Assembly: GCF_002950945.1 (NCBI RefSeq)
Contig: NZ_CP012673.1
Span: 13,259,501 to 13,323,500 of the forward strand
Reading direction: 5' to 3'
DNA from: Sorangium cellulosum
GTDB taxonomy: Bacteria; Myxococcota_A; Polyangia; Polyangiales; Polyangiaceae
DNA length: 64,000 nucleotides
A program made the position numbers and the translations under genes. This document shows positions 8,414 through 16,068 of the stretch, piece by piece. Each line of letters starts with the position of its first letter. The first letter of the stretch is position 1. The notes beneath the pieces were generated by a model that ran no database searches, was not told the origin of the DNA, and saw only the letters and a list, made by a program, of their open reading frames with translations.

Positions 8414-9129
8414 GCGCGCTCCCCGCCACCGGCAGACGTGCGGATCGCGCGGATCGCCTCGGCATAACGCGCCACGCGCGCCTCGAACGACAACGTCTCG
8501 CCCGGCGCCGCCGCGCCGAACACCGCCGCGCCCGCGACGAGCGCCCTCGCCCCGGCGGCGACGACCTGCCCGGCCGTCGACGGCGCGATCCCGCCGTCGA
8601 CCTCGAGCACGGTCTCGAGCCCCGCCTGGTCGATCATCTGGCGCACGCTCTGGAGCTTGGGGACGGCGCCCGGGATGAACTTCTGGCCGCCGAACCCGGG
8701 GTTCACGCTCATCACCAGGATGAGATCGAGGTCGGGGAGCACATGCCGGATCGACTCCTCCGGCGTGTGGGGGTTCAGCACCACGCCCGGCCGCGCGCCC
8801 GCGTCCCTGATCTGCTGAAGGGTCCGGTGCAGGTGCGGCGACGCCTCCACGTGCACCGAGATCCGGTCGGCCCCCGCCGCCGCGAACTCGGCCACGTAGC
8901 GCTCCGGCTCGACGATCATCAGGTGGACGTCGAGTGGTAGACGCGTCGCGGCACGCACGGCCCGCACGACGAGCGGCCCGATCGTGATGTTTGGCACAAA
9001 CCGCCCATCCATCACGTCGACGTGGACCCAGTCGGCGCCGGCGGCCTCGACGGCGCGCACCTCCTCGGCGAGGCGGCCGAAGTCGGCGGACAAAATCGAC
9101 GGAGCGACGATGATCTTCTCGTGACGCAC
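8410..9129 (-). CDS. rpe: ribulose-phosphate 3-epimerase
   Basis: This 239-residue cytosolic TIM-barrel enzyme interconverts ribulose 5-phosphate and xylulose 5-phosphate in the pentose phosphate pathway. The family signatures are present in order: APSILSADFGRL near the N-terminus, WVHVDVMDGRFVPNITIG (metal-binding HxD plus catalytic Asp), DVHLMIVEPE, VLNPHTP, LILVMSVNPGFGGQKF and LEVDGGI with the second catalytic Asp. Length is close to the usual 220. It starts at an ATG 2 bp from a 14 bp palindrome and is coupled downstream to the HExxH lipoprotein. Confidence 0.95.
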   Translation of the reverse strand: MRHEKIIVAPSILSADFGRLAEEVRAVEAAGADWVHVDVMDGRFVPNITIGPLVVRAVRAATRLPLDVHLMIVEPERYVAEFAAAGADRISVHVEASPHLHRTLQQIRDAGARPGVVLNPHTPEESIRHVLPDLDLILVMSVNPGFGGQKFIPGAVPKLQSVRQMIDQAGLETVLEVDGGIAPSTAGQVVAAGARALVAGAAVFGAAAPGETLSFEARVARYAEAIRAIRTSAGGGERA

Positions 9130-9130
9130 G

Positions 9131-9144
9131 TGCTAGCGCTAGCA
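9131..9144. promoter_or_regulatory. palindrome upstream of rpe, possible operator
   Basis: TGCTAGCGCTAGCA is a perfect 14 bp palindrome ending 2 bp before the rpe start codon. CTAG is rare in GC-rich genomes, and two more CTAG-containing words follow within 100 bp (9162-9226). It could be an operator or lie in the ribosome-binding region. No ordinary Shine-Dalgarno is evident there. Confidence 0.3.
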
Positions 9145-9317
9145 GGCGTGACGCGTGGCGGCTAGCCGGGGGCTCTCACGAGCGCTTCCCCACGAGCGCT
9201 TACGGACAGCCCGGCGCGGCTGCTAGGCTGCGCGAGGTCCACGCGTGGCCGCGCGCCGCGGGCGCGCGGCGCTTGCAGAACGAAGGCAGATCCCGAAACG
9301 CTCGAGTGAGGTGATGC

Positions 9318-9752
9318 ATGGAGACACGGCCGCTGACGAAGCTCGACTACGACCGGATCGTGGGTGAGATCGATCGGTGGTGGGCGGGGCCGACCAGCGC
9401 GCTTGCGCACCCGATCTTCTTCTACGAGCTCGGCCGGCTCGCCCGCGTCGTCGAGGACCACGGGCTGCTCGTCGGCTTCCTCCTCGGGTTCAAGTGCCCG
9501 GACGCGGCGGTGGGCTACGTGCACCTCGTCGGCATCCACCCCGACTACCGCCGCCGCGGGGTCGGCAGGATGCTCTATGCGGCGTTCGAGGAGGATTGCC
9601 GTCGCGAGGGTTGCCGGCAGCTCAAGGCGATCACGACGCTGGGCAACGAGGGGTCCGTGCGCTTCCATGCGGCGGTCGGCTGGTCGGCGGCCGAGGTCGA
9701 GGACTACGCCGGCCCTGGGCGCCCGCGGATCGTGTTCACGAAGGACCTCTAG
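9318..9752 (+). CDS. GNAT-family N-acetyltransferase
   Basis: This 144-residue single-domain protein starts at an ATG with a GAGGTG Shine-Dalgarno seven bases upstream. It has the GNAT core: a beta4 strand VGYVHLVGIHPDYRRRGVG, where the R/Q-x-x-G-x-G/A acetyl-CoA loop reads RRRGVG (about residues 74-80), followed by helix alpha3 (MLYAAFEEDCRREG) and the ITTLGNEGSVRFHAAVGW motif typical of small-molecule or peptide acetyltransferases. It is likely a cytosolic acetyl-CoA-dependent enzyme with unknown acceptor. It stands alone, divergent from rpe. Confidence 0.85.
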   Translation: METRPLTKLDYDRIVGEIDRWWAGPTSALAHPIFFYELGRLARVVEDHGLLVGFLLGFKCPDAAVGYVHLVGIHPDYRRRGVGRMLYAAFEEDCRREGCRQLKAITTLGNEGSVRFHAAVGWSAAEVEDYAGPGRPRIVFTKDL

Positions 9753-9920
9753 CGTGAGCGTTGACGTGCTCTTCGTGCGACGTAGGCTCTCGACCTGGCA
9801 CCGCGCCGCGGTGCCGCGAGGTGCGGTGATGCGAGAAGGCTTCCGTGTTCGCGTGGTGTCGGTGGGCGTGCTCGGGTCGGCTGACGTGATGGCCGCCGCG
9901 AGCGCGCGTGGTGGATCGCC

Positions 9921-10424
9921 GTGAGCCGCAGCCCCGAGCTCAACGCGCAGCTGCGCGAGATCGGCCTGTTCGGGGGCCTGAGCGACCAGGTCCTGGCCGG
10001 CCTCGCCGACACGCTCGAGCTCGTCGAGCTGCAGCCGGGCGCCGTCGCGTTCCGCGAGGGCGACAGCGGCCGCGAGATGTTCGTCCTGCTCGAGGGCGAG
10101 ATGGAAGTGCTCAAGCGCTCGAAGCGCGAGGTCGAGGCGAGGGTCGCGGTGCTGGGCCCGAGCGACTGGTTCGGCGAGATGTCGATCCTCGACGTGATGC
10201 CGCGCTCGGCGACGGTGCGGGCGATCGCGCCGTCGCGCCTGATGCGCGTCACGGCGCAAGACCTCGACGCGCTCTACCGGCGCGATCTCAAGTCGTACAC
10301 GCTGCTCGTGCTGAACATCGCGCGCGAGATGTCGCGCCGCCTCCGCGTGGCCGACAGCCTGCTCGCCGAGCTCGTCGCGAACATGCTCGACGAGTACGCG
10401 CGGCCGCGCCGCCCCGCGATCTGA
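9921..10424 (+). CDS. cyclic nucleotide-binding (CNB) domain protein
   Basis: This 167-residue protein starts at GTG. Residues about 8-125 form one CAP_ED/CNB domain: LFGGLSDQVLAGLADTLE, then AFREGDSGREMFVLLEGEMEV and the phosphate-binding cassette FGEMSILDVMPRSATVRA with its Glu and Arg. A helical tail follows (MSRRLRVADSLLAELVANML). There is no DNA-binding or kinase domain, so it is probably a small stand-alone sensor or regulatory subunit, a type abundant in myxobacteria. The ligand (cAMP, cGMP or other) cannot be told from sequence. Confidence 0.85.
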   Translation: MSRSPELNAQLREIGLFGGLSDQVLAGLADTLELVELQPGAVAFREGDSGREMFVLLEGEMEVLKRSKREVEARVAVLGPSDWFGEMSILDVMPRSATVRAIAPSRLMRVTAQDLDALYRRDLKSYTLLVLNIAREMSRRLRVADSLLAELVANMLDEYARPRRPAI

Positions 10425-10521
10425 CCCGGGCCGGCCGCGCGGGGTCGCGGCCCACGCCGTTCGTCCGTGCAGACCCCGCCGCAGCTGCGGGGGCCGGCGT
10501 TCGACCGGCCCCCGCCCTCAG

Positions 10522-10965
10522 TCAGGCGCCGCCTTGACCGAGCGCGCCGCCGGCCCCGCCGGCGCCAGCCCCACCGGCTCCGCCCGCGCCGTCTCCACCG
10601 GCCCCGCCCGCGCCGTCTCCACCGGCCCCGCCGGTGCCAGTCCCACCGGCTCCGCCAGCGCCGTCTCCACCGGCCCCGCCGGCTCCACCTTCGCCATCTC
10701 CGGCTCCGCCGCTGGTGCCGCCGCCTTCGCCGGGTGCAGACGGACCGCCGGTACCGCTCTCACCAGCTGCGGTGCTGGCGTTGTCCCTTCCGCCGCCCGC
10801 GCCGTCAGCGTCGCCGGCCGAGAAGCTCCCGCCGGTGGACCCGCTCCCGGCGCCCTCCTCGCCGCACGAAGCGCACCCGAGGTCTGTGATGGGGGGATCC
10901 GGTTGTGGGTTGAAGCCACAGCCCACGAGCAGCACCCCGAACCCAAGGACGATAAGCTTGTGCAT
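10522..10965 (-). CDS. Gly/Ala-rich lipoprotein, FNPQPxPP family (copy 1)
   Basis: This encodes 147 residues. The signal peptide ends at the lipobox LVGC (Cys16), followed at once by GFNPQPDPPITD. The rest is low-complexity Gly/Ala/Ser/Thr with repeats such as GGAGGDGA and is probably disordered. It is a paralogue of the gene at 11116-11532: same signal peptide style, same NPQPxPPxxD motif, unrelated Gly-rich tails. It is likely a surface- or periplasm-exposed lipoprotein. Function unknown. The high-GC low-complexity DNA (10540-10760) is prone to repeat-length change. Confidence 0.7.
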   Translation of the reverse strand: MHKLIVLGFGVLLVGCGFNPQPDPPITDLGCASCGEEGAGSGSTGGSFSAGDADGAGGGRDNASTAAGESGTGGPSAPGEGGGTSGGAGDGEGGAGGAGGDGAGGAGGTGTGGAGGDGAGGAGGDGAGGAGGAGAGGAGGALGQGGA

Positions 10966-11115
10966 AAGGTCTCTCCTACAGCACCGTGCGCCTCCGCCAC
11001 GCGGCTGCGCAGCTTTCCTTCGGGCGGGAGCGCGGCGTCCGGCGCGGCCGTTCGTTATGTTGGCGCGCGCTCGCGGCGAGGGCCACAGCCCTTCACCGCC
11101 GGACCGCGAGTTTCC

Positions 11116-11532
11116 TCACCCACAATCCACGCTGCCAGCACCCCCTGTGCCGCAGGCCTGGCCGCCCCCGTCGCCGCCGCCGCTCCCATCGCCGTCGCCG
11201 CCGGCCCCGCCGCCGCCGGCCCCGCCGCCGCCATCCCCTGGCCCGCCGCCGGCCTCATTGTCGCCGCCCTGGCCGCCGCCGCCCGGATCGCTGCTGCCCC
11301 CATCGCCGCCGACGTTCCCTCCGCCGCTCCCTCCGGAGGAGGGCGAGTGGCCCGCGCCGGCTCCTCCGCCGGTGGTCGCGCCGCTGGTGCCGGCTTCCGC
11401 CCCGCCACCGCTGCTCCCGCCGATCACCGGCGGCGTGGGCTGATCGGTTTTGTCGTCCATCGGCGGCTCGGGCTGCGGATTGAACGAACATCCGACCACG
11501 ATGAGCACGGAGAGAACCAGCAAGCTTCGCAT
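11116..11532 (-). CDS. Gly-rich lipoprotein, FNPQPxPP family (copy 2)
   Basis: This encodes 138 residues starting MRSLLVLSVLIVVGC, with Cys15 as the lipidation site, then SFNPQPEPPMDDKTD. The remainder is Gly-rich (GGGAGAG, GGGNVGGDGG types) and ends in a short Cys-containing tail (QACGTGG, VDCG). It is the upstream neighbour of copy 1 on the same strand, 150 bp away, so the two probably arose by tandem duplication. The start was chosen because it gives a clean signal peptide. A longer open frame upstream has no signal. Confidence 0.7.
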   Translation of the reverse strand: MRSLLVLSVLIVVGCSFNPQPEPPMDDKTDQPTPPVIGGSSGGGAEAGTSGATTGGGAGAGHSPSSGGSGGGNVGGDGGSSDPGGGGQGGDNEAGGGPGDGGGGAGGGGAGGDGDGSGGGDGGGQACGTGGAGSVDCG

Positions 11533-11767
11533 GGCGGGTGCCCGGAACCTCGCAATCCACGTGCCACGCACAAAACGCCGGGAAGCTCCGCGGTCCGGCG
11601 AAGGTTGATGCCGCCCGCAGGCACACTCTGGCACGCGGCCGGGGCGGGTGGATCCGACAGCGCCGCGGGTCCACCCGCCGGGGCGCCGCGCGCCGCGCTG
11701 CCGCGTCCGGTGCAGCAGGGGGACGCCCCCGTGTCCACGACGGCGGCTCGCGGTATGGTGCGGCGTG

Positions 11768-12463
11768 ATGTCGGAAGACCTGGGAAACATCGCGTCGCGG
11801 CTCGATGAGGTGCGGCGCCGCGTGGCGAGCGCCGCGGTGCGGGCCGGACGTGCGCCGGACGACGTGCGGCTCATCGCGGTGTCCAAGGGCAAACCCGCGG
11901 ACGCCATCCGCGCCGCCTACGGCGCCGGGCAGCGCGATTTCGGCGAGAACTACGCGCAGGAGCTCGAGGAGAAGGCCGAGGCGCTCGCCGATCTCGACGG
12001 GATCGTGTGGCACGCCATCGGTCGGCTCCAGCGCAACAAGGCGAAGGTCGTCGCGCGCGTCGCGCAGGCCGTGCACTCGGTCGACCGCGAGGAGCTCGCC
12101 GTCGAGCTCGACCGGCGCGCGGCCGCACACGGCCGGACGCTCGACGTGCTCGTCGAGGTGAACGTCGGCGGCGAGGACACGAAGGGCGGCTGCGCGCCCG
12201 GCGACGTCGGGCCGCTCCTTGCCGCGATCGCCCGCTGCGCGCACCTCCGGCCGGTCGGCCTGATGACCATCGCGCCGTTCAAGGAGGACCCGGCCGACGT
12301 CCGCCCGTTCTTCGCCGCGCTGCGCGCCCTGCGCGACGCGCAGGGCGGCCAGGCGGCGCTGCCCGAGCTGTCGATGGGCATGTCGCACGACGTCGAGGCC
12401 GCCATCGCCGAGGGCGCCACGCTCGTCCGGGTCGGCACCGCGATCTTCGGCGCGCGCGGCTAG
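11768..12463 (+). CDS. YggS/PLPBP-family pyridoxal phosphate homeostasis protein
   Basis: This encodes 231 residues with a fold-type III PLP-binding TIM barrel and no separate catalytic domain. Markers are the PLP lysine motif LIAVSKGKP, the loop FGENYAQELEEKA, WHAIGRLQRNKAK, VEVNVGGEDTKGGC, GLMTIAP, LSMGMSHDVEAAI and the C-terminal VRVGTAIFGAR. The family buffers PLP and is implicated in vitamin B6 and amino-acid homeostasis in the cytosol. A GTG directly precedes the chosen ATG in frame. Upstream of the next two genes on the same strand. Confidence 0.92.
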   Translation: MSEDLGNIASRLDEVRRRVASAAVRAGRAPDDVRLIAVSKGKPADAIRAAYGAGQRDFGENYAQELEEKAEALADLDGIVWHAIGRLQRNKAKVVARVAQAVHSVDREELAVELDRRAAAHGRTLDVLVEVNVGGEDTKGGCAPGDVGPLLAAIARCAHLRPVGLMTIAPFKEDPADVRPFFAALRALRDAQGGQAALPELSMGMSHDVEAAIAEGATLVRVGTAIFGARG

Positions 12464-12487
12464 CCTCGGGACGTTAGACTCCCCGCG

Positions 12488-13060
12488 ATGCAGGCGAAGG
12501 CTGCGCGCAAGGTCCCGGTCGGCGTCGGCGTCCTCCCGGCGGCCGCGGCGTGTGCGCTGCTCGCGCTCGGGTGCGGGCCGGGCGCGATGCCCGCGTCCGT
12601 GCGCCACCCGCTCGTGGGCGGCGCCGCGCCGGAGTTCGAGGCCGAGTCCACGGCCGCGGCCACGGTGCGCGTCCCCGGCTCGCGGAGGACGCGGGTCACC
12701 GTGATCGACTTCTGGGCGTCCTGGTGCGGCGCGTGCAGCCGGACCATGCCGGCGCTCGACCAGCTCTGGCGCGAGCGCAGGGCCGACGGCGTGGCCGTCA
12801 TCGGCGTCAACGTCGACGACTCGGACGCCGCCGCGGACGCGGCCGCGCACGAGCTCGGCGCCACGTTCCCCATCGTCGTGGACCCTGGCCAGCGGCTCTC
12901 CGGCACGTACGGCGTCGCGCAGGTCCCGCTCACGTTCGTGGTCGACGCCGCGGGCACCGTGCGCTGGGTCGGCCGCGACCCCGCGAGCGTGCGCCGCGCC
13001 GTGGAGGTCCTGCTCGCGGAGCAGCCCGGCGGCGCGCGGCGCAGGTCGGCCTTCGAATGA
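12488..13060 (+). CDS. TlpA-like thioredoxin lipoprotein
   Basis: This encodes 190 residues. A signal peptide ends in LALGC (Cys29), predicting a periplasm-facing lipoprotein. The thioredoxin fold follows with FWASWCGAC (active-site Cys80 and Cys83) and the cis-Pro motif VPLTFVVDAAG about 70 residues later, as in TlpA/ResA-type thiol-disulfide oxidoreductases. These reduce apocytochrome c or other periplasmic disulfides. The 10 kb distant ccm operon offers a possible partner process, by inference. Its TGA overlaps the rarA ATG (ATGA), suggesting coupled translation with a functionally unrelated gene. Confidence 0.88.
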   Translation: MQAKAARKVPVGVGVLPAAAACALLALGCGPGAMPASVRHPLVGGAAPEFEAESTAAATVRVPGSRRTRVTVIDFWASWCGACSRTMPALDQLWRERRADGVAVIGVNVDDSDAAADAAAHELGATFPIVVDPGQRLSGTYGVAQVPLTFVVDAAGTVRWVGRDPASVRRAVEVLLAEQPGGARRRSAFE

Positions 13061-14451
13061 GCGCGACCCGCGGCGGCGGGCGCCGGCGTCCCGCGGGAGG
13101 CGACGCGCCGACCCTCTTCGAGGCCGCCCTGCGGCGCGACCCGGAGCTCAAGGGCGCGGTGCCCCTCGCCGAGCGCATGCGCCCCCGCGCCCTCGCGGAC
13201 GTCATCGGCCAGGGCCACCTGCTCGGCGAGGGCAAGCTCCTCGCCCGCGCGATCGCGGCCGACCGCGTCCCCTCGATGATCCTCTGGGGCCCGCCGGGCG
13301 CCGGGAAGACGACGCTCGCGCGTGTCATCGCGCACACCACGAACGCCCGCTTCGTCCCCTTCAACGCCGTGCTGGGCGGCGTCCCGGAGCTCCGCGAGAT
13401 CCTCGCCGAGGCGCGCACCGCCCGCTCCTACGAGGGCAAGCGCACCATCCTCTTCGTCGACGAGATCCACCGCTTCAACAAGGCCCAGCAGGACGCCTTC
13501 CTCCCGCACGTCGAGGACGGGACCATCACGCTGATCGGGGCGACCACCGAGAACCCCTCGTTCGCGGTGAACGCGCCGCTGCTCTCGCGGTGCAAGGTCT
13601 TCCGGCTCCAGGGCCTCGACGCCCCGGAGATCGTCGAGCTCCTGCGCCGCGCCCTCGTCGCGCCCGCGGGGCTCTCCGGCGCTGTGGACGCCGACGACGA
13701 CGCGCTCTCGGCGATCGCCGCGCTCGCCCAGGGCGACGCGCGCAGGGCGCTCACCACGCTGGAGATCGCCGCCGACGAGGCCGCGCGCGCCGGCGCCCCC
13801 CGGATCACGCGCGAGCTCATCGCGGGCGCGAGCGAGCACAAGACGCTGCTCTACGACAAGGCCGGCGAGGAGCACTACAACGTCATCAGCGCCTTCATCA
13901 AGTCGATGCGCGGCTCCGACCCCGACGCCGCCGTCTACTGGCTGATGCGCATGCTCGAGTCCGGCGACGACCCGCTCTTCCTGCTGCGCCGGATGATGAT
14001 CTTCGCCTCCGAGGACATCGGCAACGCCGACCCCCGCGCCCTCGAGGTCGCGGTCGCCGCGGACGCCGCGTTCCGGCGGATGGGCATGCCGGAGGGCCTC
14101 TACCCGATCACGCAGGCGGCGCTGTACCTCGCCACCGCGCCCAAATCGAACGCCTGCAAGGTGGCCTGGCAGTCGGCGCAGGCCGCGGTGCGCGAGCACG
14201 GCGCGCTCCCCGTCCCGCTCACGCTGCGCAACGCCGTGACGCGGCTGATGCGCGACGAGGGGTACGGCGAGGGCTACCGCTACGCGCACGACGAGCCCGG
14301 CGGCGTCGCGCTGGGCGAGGCCTACCTGCCCGAGCCCCTCGCCGGCAGCCGCTTCTACGAGCCCACCGATCGCGGCTACGAGCGCACCATCGGCGAGCGC
14401 CTCCGCCGGCTCCGCGGCGCGGGCGGCGGCGAGGGCGAGGGCGGCGGCTGA
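13057..14451 (+). CDS. rarA: replication-associated recombination protein A
   Basis: This 464-residue AAA+ ATPase of the RarA/MgsA/WRNIP1 family acts at stalled replication forks. It shows PLAERMRPRALADVIGQ at the N-terminus, Walker A GPPGAGKT (about 78-85), FNAVLGGVPELREI, Walker B FVDEIHRFNKAQQD (about 133-146), sensor 1 GATTENPSF, a Walker-type arginine region SRCKVF and the C-terminal tetramerisation part with LYDKAGEEHYNVISAFIKSM and DPDAAVYWLMRMLE. The length matches the family (about 440). It overlaps the thioredoxin gene by 4 nt and ends in a hairpin shared with the converging gene. Confidence 0.96.
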   Translation: MSATRGGGRRRPAGGDAPTLFEAALRRDPELKGAVPLAERMRPRALADVIGQGHLLGEGKLLARAIAADRVPSMILWGPPGAGKTTLARVIAHTTNARFVPFNAVLGGVPELREILAEARTARSYEGKRTILFVDEIHRFNKAQQDAFLPHVEDGTITLIGATTENPSFAVNAPLLSRCKVFRLQGLDAPEIVELLRRALVAPAGLSGAVDADDDALSAIAALAQGDARRALTTLEIAADEAARAGAPRITRELIAGASEHKTLLYDKAGEEHYNVISAFIKSMRGSDPDAAVYWLMRMLESGDDPLFLLRRMMIFASEDIGNADPRALEVAVAADAAFRRMGMPEGLYPITQAALYLATAPKSNACKVAWQSAQAAVREHGALPVPLTLRNAVTRLMRDEGYGEGYRYAHDEPGGVALGEAYLPEPLAGSRFYEPTDRGYERTIGERLRRLRGAGGGEGEGGG

Positions 14452-14476
14452 TCCACGGCGCCGCGGATCAGCCGCC
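14443..14476. terminator. bidirectional hairpin at the rarA stop codon
   Basis: Perfect 12 bp stem GGCGGCTGATCC (14443-14454) with complement at 14465-14476 and a 10 nt loop. It contains the rarA TGA and lies between rarA and the converging TPR gene, so it can stop transcription from both sides. No U tract. Confidence 0.45.
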
Positions 14477-14506
14477 GTCCTCCGCCGCGCACCCGCGCGC
14501 CCGCGG

Positions 14507-14830
14507 TCAGGCCTCGGCGCCCCCGGCGCCGGCGAGCGCCTCTGTGAGCTCGCTCAGCGCGTGCTGGTCTCCCTTGCTGCGCGCCACGCCGATGCCGTCG
14601 GTCAGCCACGCGCGCCCCTCGTCGGCGCGGCCGATCTTCACCAGCATCGTCCCGCACATCAGGTACATGGGCACGTACGTCGCGTCGATCGCCCGGAGCG
14701 CGTTGAACGTCGCGAGCGCGTCGTCGTGGCGTTCCTGGCCCGCGTACTCCAGCGCGAGCGCGTACCAGTGAAAGGGATCCTTCGACCCGCCCTGGGTCAT
14801 CTTCTCGAGCATCAACAGCCGCTTGCTCAC
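14507..14830 (-). CDS. small TPR-like protein
   Basis: This 107-residue protein begins with a GTG overlapping the hpt TGA (GTGA). It is all-helical with two to three tetratricopeptide-like units: DPFHWYALALEYAGQERHDD, ALATFNALRAIDATYVPMY, then LMCGTMLVKIGRADEGRAWL. There is no signal peptide or TM segment, so it is cytosolic. Such mini-TPR proteins act as adaptors. The partner is unknown, but tight coupling to hpt suggests co-expression. Confidence 0.75.
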   Translation of the reverse strand: MSKRLLMLEKMTQGGSKDPFHWYALALEYAGQERHDDALATFNALRAIDATYVPMYLMCGTMLVKIGRADEGRAWLTDGIGVARSKGDQHALSELTEALAGAGGAEA

Positions 14831-15348
14831 ATCGCCTCCACAACGCCGATGTACGGCAGGTTCCGGTAACGCTCGGCCCAGTCGAGCCCGTAGCCCACGA
14901 CGAACTTGTCCTCGATCGTGAAGCCCAGGTAGTCGATCGGCACCTCGACCCGCGCGCGCGCCGGCTTGTGCAGGAGCGCGCAGACCTTCACGCTGCTCGG
15001 CATCCTCGTGCGGAAGAGCTGGAGCAGGTGCGAGATCGTCAGGCCCGTATCCACGATGTCCTCGACGAGCAGCACGTCCTCGCCCTCGATCGGGCGGCTC
15101 AGGTCCTGCGTGATCTGGACGACGCCGGTCGTGGCCGTGCCCTCGCCGTAGCTGCGCACGCCGAGGAACTCGATCCGGGTCGGGAGGTCGATCTGCCGCG
15201 CGAGGTCCGCGGTGAACACGAAGCTCCCCTTGAGCACGGAGACGAGCACGAGGCGCCGCTCCGCGTAGTCCTTGGTGATCTGGGCGCCGAGCTCGCGCAC
15301 GCGGGCGCCGATCTGCTCGGCGGACAAGAGCGTCCGGACGTTCGCCAT
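14827..15348 (-). CDS. hpt: hypoxanthine phosphoribosyltransferase
   Basis: This 173-residue purine-salvage enzyme converts hypoxanthine (or guanine) and PRPP to IMP or GMP. Hallmarks: LVLVSVLKGSFVFTADLAR near residue 40, the flexible-loop region VRSYGEGTATTG, the PRPP-binding signature VLLVEDIVDTGLTI and DYLGFTIEDKFVVGYGLDW at the C-terminus. I chose MANVRTLLS as the start, because the 21 residues upstream in the longer frame are Arg-rich and unlike the family. It is coupled to the downstream TPR gene. Confidence 0.95.
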   Translation of the reverse strand: MANVRTLLSAEQIGARVRELGAQITKDYAERRLVLVSVLKGSFVFTADLARQIDLPTRIEFLGVRSYGEGTATTGVVQITQDLSRPIEGEDVLLVEDIVDTGLTISHLLQLFRTRMPSSVKVCALLHKPARARVEVPIDYLGFTIEDKFVVGYGLDWAERYRNLPYIGVVEAM

Positions 15349-15516
15349 GGCGGCCGCGCTAACACCGCGGCGACGCCGCGACCAGCGCGGAGGGAGGCCG
15401 CCCGCCCGCACATGCCGGATCCGGCGCTCCTCCTTCCCCTTGCCGCTTCCCGCGCGCGGGCGCCGCGACCTGCGGACGCCCGGGCCGGAACTGGGCTAGG
15501 CTCGCTGCCGTCCGTG

Positions 15517-15963
15517 ATGCCGCTCCCTCCTGCTTCCGACACTCCCTCGCACCTCACCTCGCGTTACCCGCTGGACGTCCGCTTCTGCGAGACGGACCTG
15601 ATGGGCGTCGTCCACCACGGCAGCTACGTCGCCTACCTCGAAGCTGGCCGCATCGACTGGCTGAAGCGGCGGGGGCTCTCCTACGACGAGGTGGTGCGGC
15701 GGGGCATCCACCTCGCGGTCGCGGAGATGCGGATCAAGTACCGCCAGCCCGCGCGCTTCGGCGACCGCCTCGTCGTCGAGACGACCTGCAGCGAGATCCA
15801 CCGGGTCACCGCGCGCTTCACCTACCGCATCTTCCGGGACGAGACGCGGATCTGCGACGGCGACGTCCTGCTCGCGTGCCTCAGCTCGAGCCTCGTGCTG
15901 ACGCGGCTCCCGGACGACCTCGCCCGCATCCTGTCGAGCCCCGAGGCGGCCGCCGCCGGCTGA
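15517..15963 (+). CDS. YbgC/4HBT-type acyl-CoA thioesterase
   Basis: This 148-residue hotdog-fold protein contains VRFCETDLMGVVHHGSYVAY, the 4HBT catalytic motif with Asp and the HH pair, then FARISEIHR-like strands: MRIKYRQPARFGDRLVVETT and YRIFRDETRICDGDVLLACL. It is probably a cytosolic acyl-CoA thioesterase, by family. Substrate undetermined. The ATG at 15517 is preceded in frame by GTG-containing sequence, but the extension is not conserved-looking. Divergent from hpt. Confidence 0.85.
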   Translation: MPLPPASDTPSHLTSRYPLDVRFCETDLMGVVHHGSYVAYLEAGRIDWLKRRGLSYDEVVRRGIHLAVAEMRIKYRQPARFGDRLVVETTCSEIHRVTARFTYRIFRDETRICDGDVLLACLSSSLVLTRLPDDLARILSSPEAAAAG

Positions 15964-15990
15964 TCCGTCCGCCTCCGCGGCCGTCCATCC

Positions 15991-16068
15991 ACGTTCACCG
16001 GCGGCCTTGGCGGCCGCCTGGCAACGTTCACCCGACGTTCAGCCGGCGGCCTCAGCGGCCGTCCGGCA
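15991..16068. repeat. two tandem GC-rich imperfect repeats
   Basis: Copies at 15991-16023 and 16035-16068 both start ACGTTCA, continue with CCGGCGGCCT and end GCGGCCG followed by GGCA. Each can form a small hairpin. They lie between the converging thioesterase and lipoprotein genes, the second copy overlapping the latter's stop codon. Possibly a terminator duplication. Confidence 0.45.

Noticed and set aside
10540..10700. Regular repeats that might be a CRISPR array
   Set aside because: They are in-frame Gly/Ala codon repeats of a lipoprotein gene with no constant repeat and unique spacer pattern.
10534..11808. A 424-codon plus-strand frame opposite the two Gly-rich lipoproteins
   Set aside because: Antisense of GGC/GCC repeats gives Ala/Pro/Thr-rich translation; the minus-strand frames have lipoprotein signals and paralogy.
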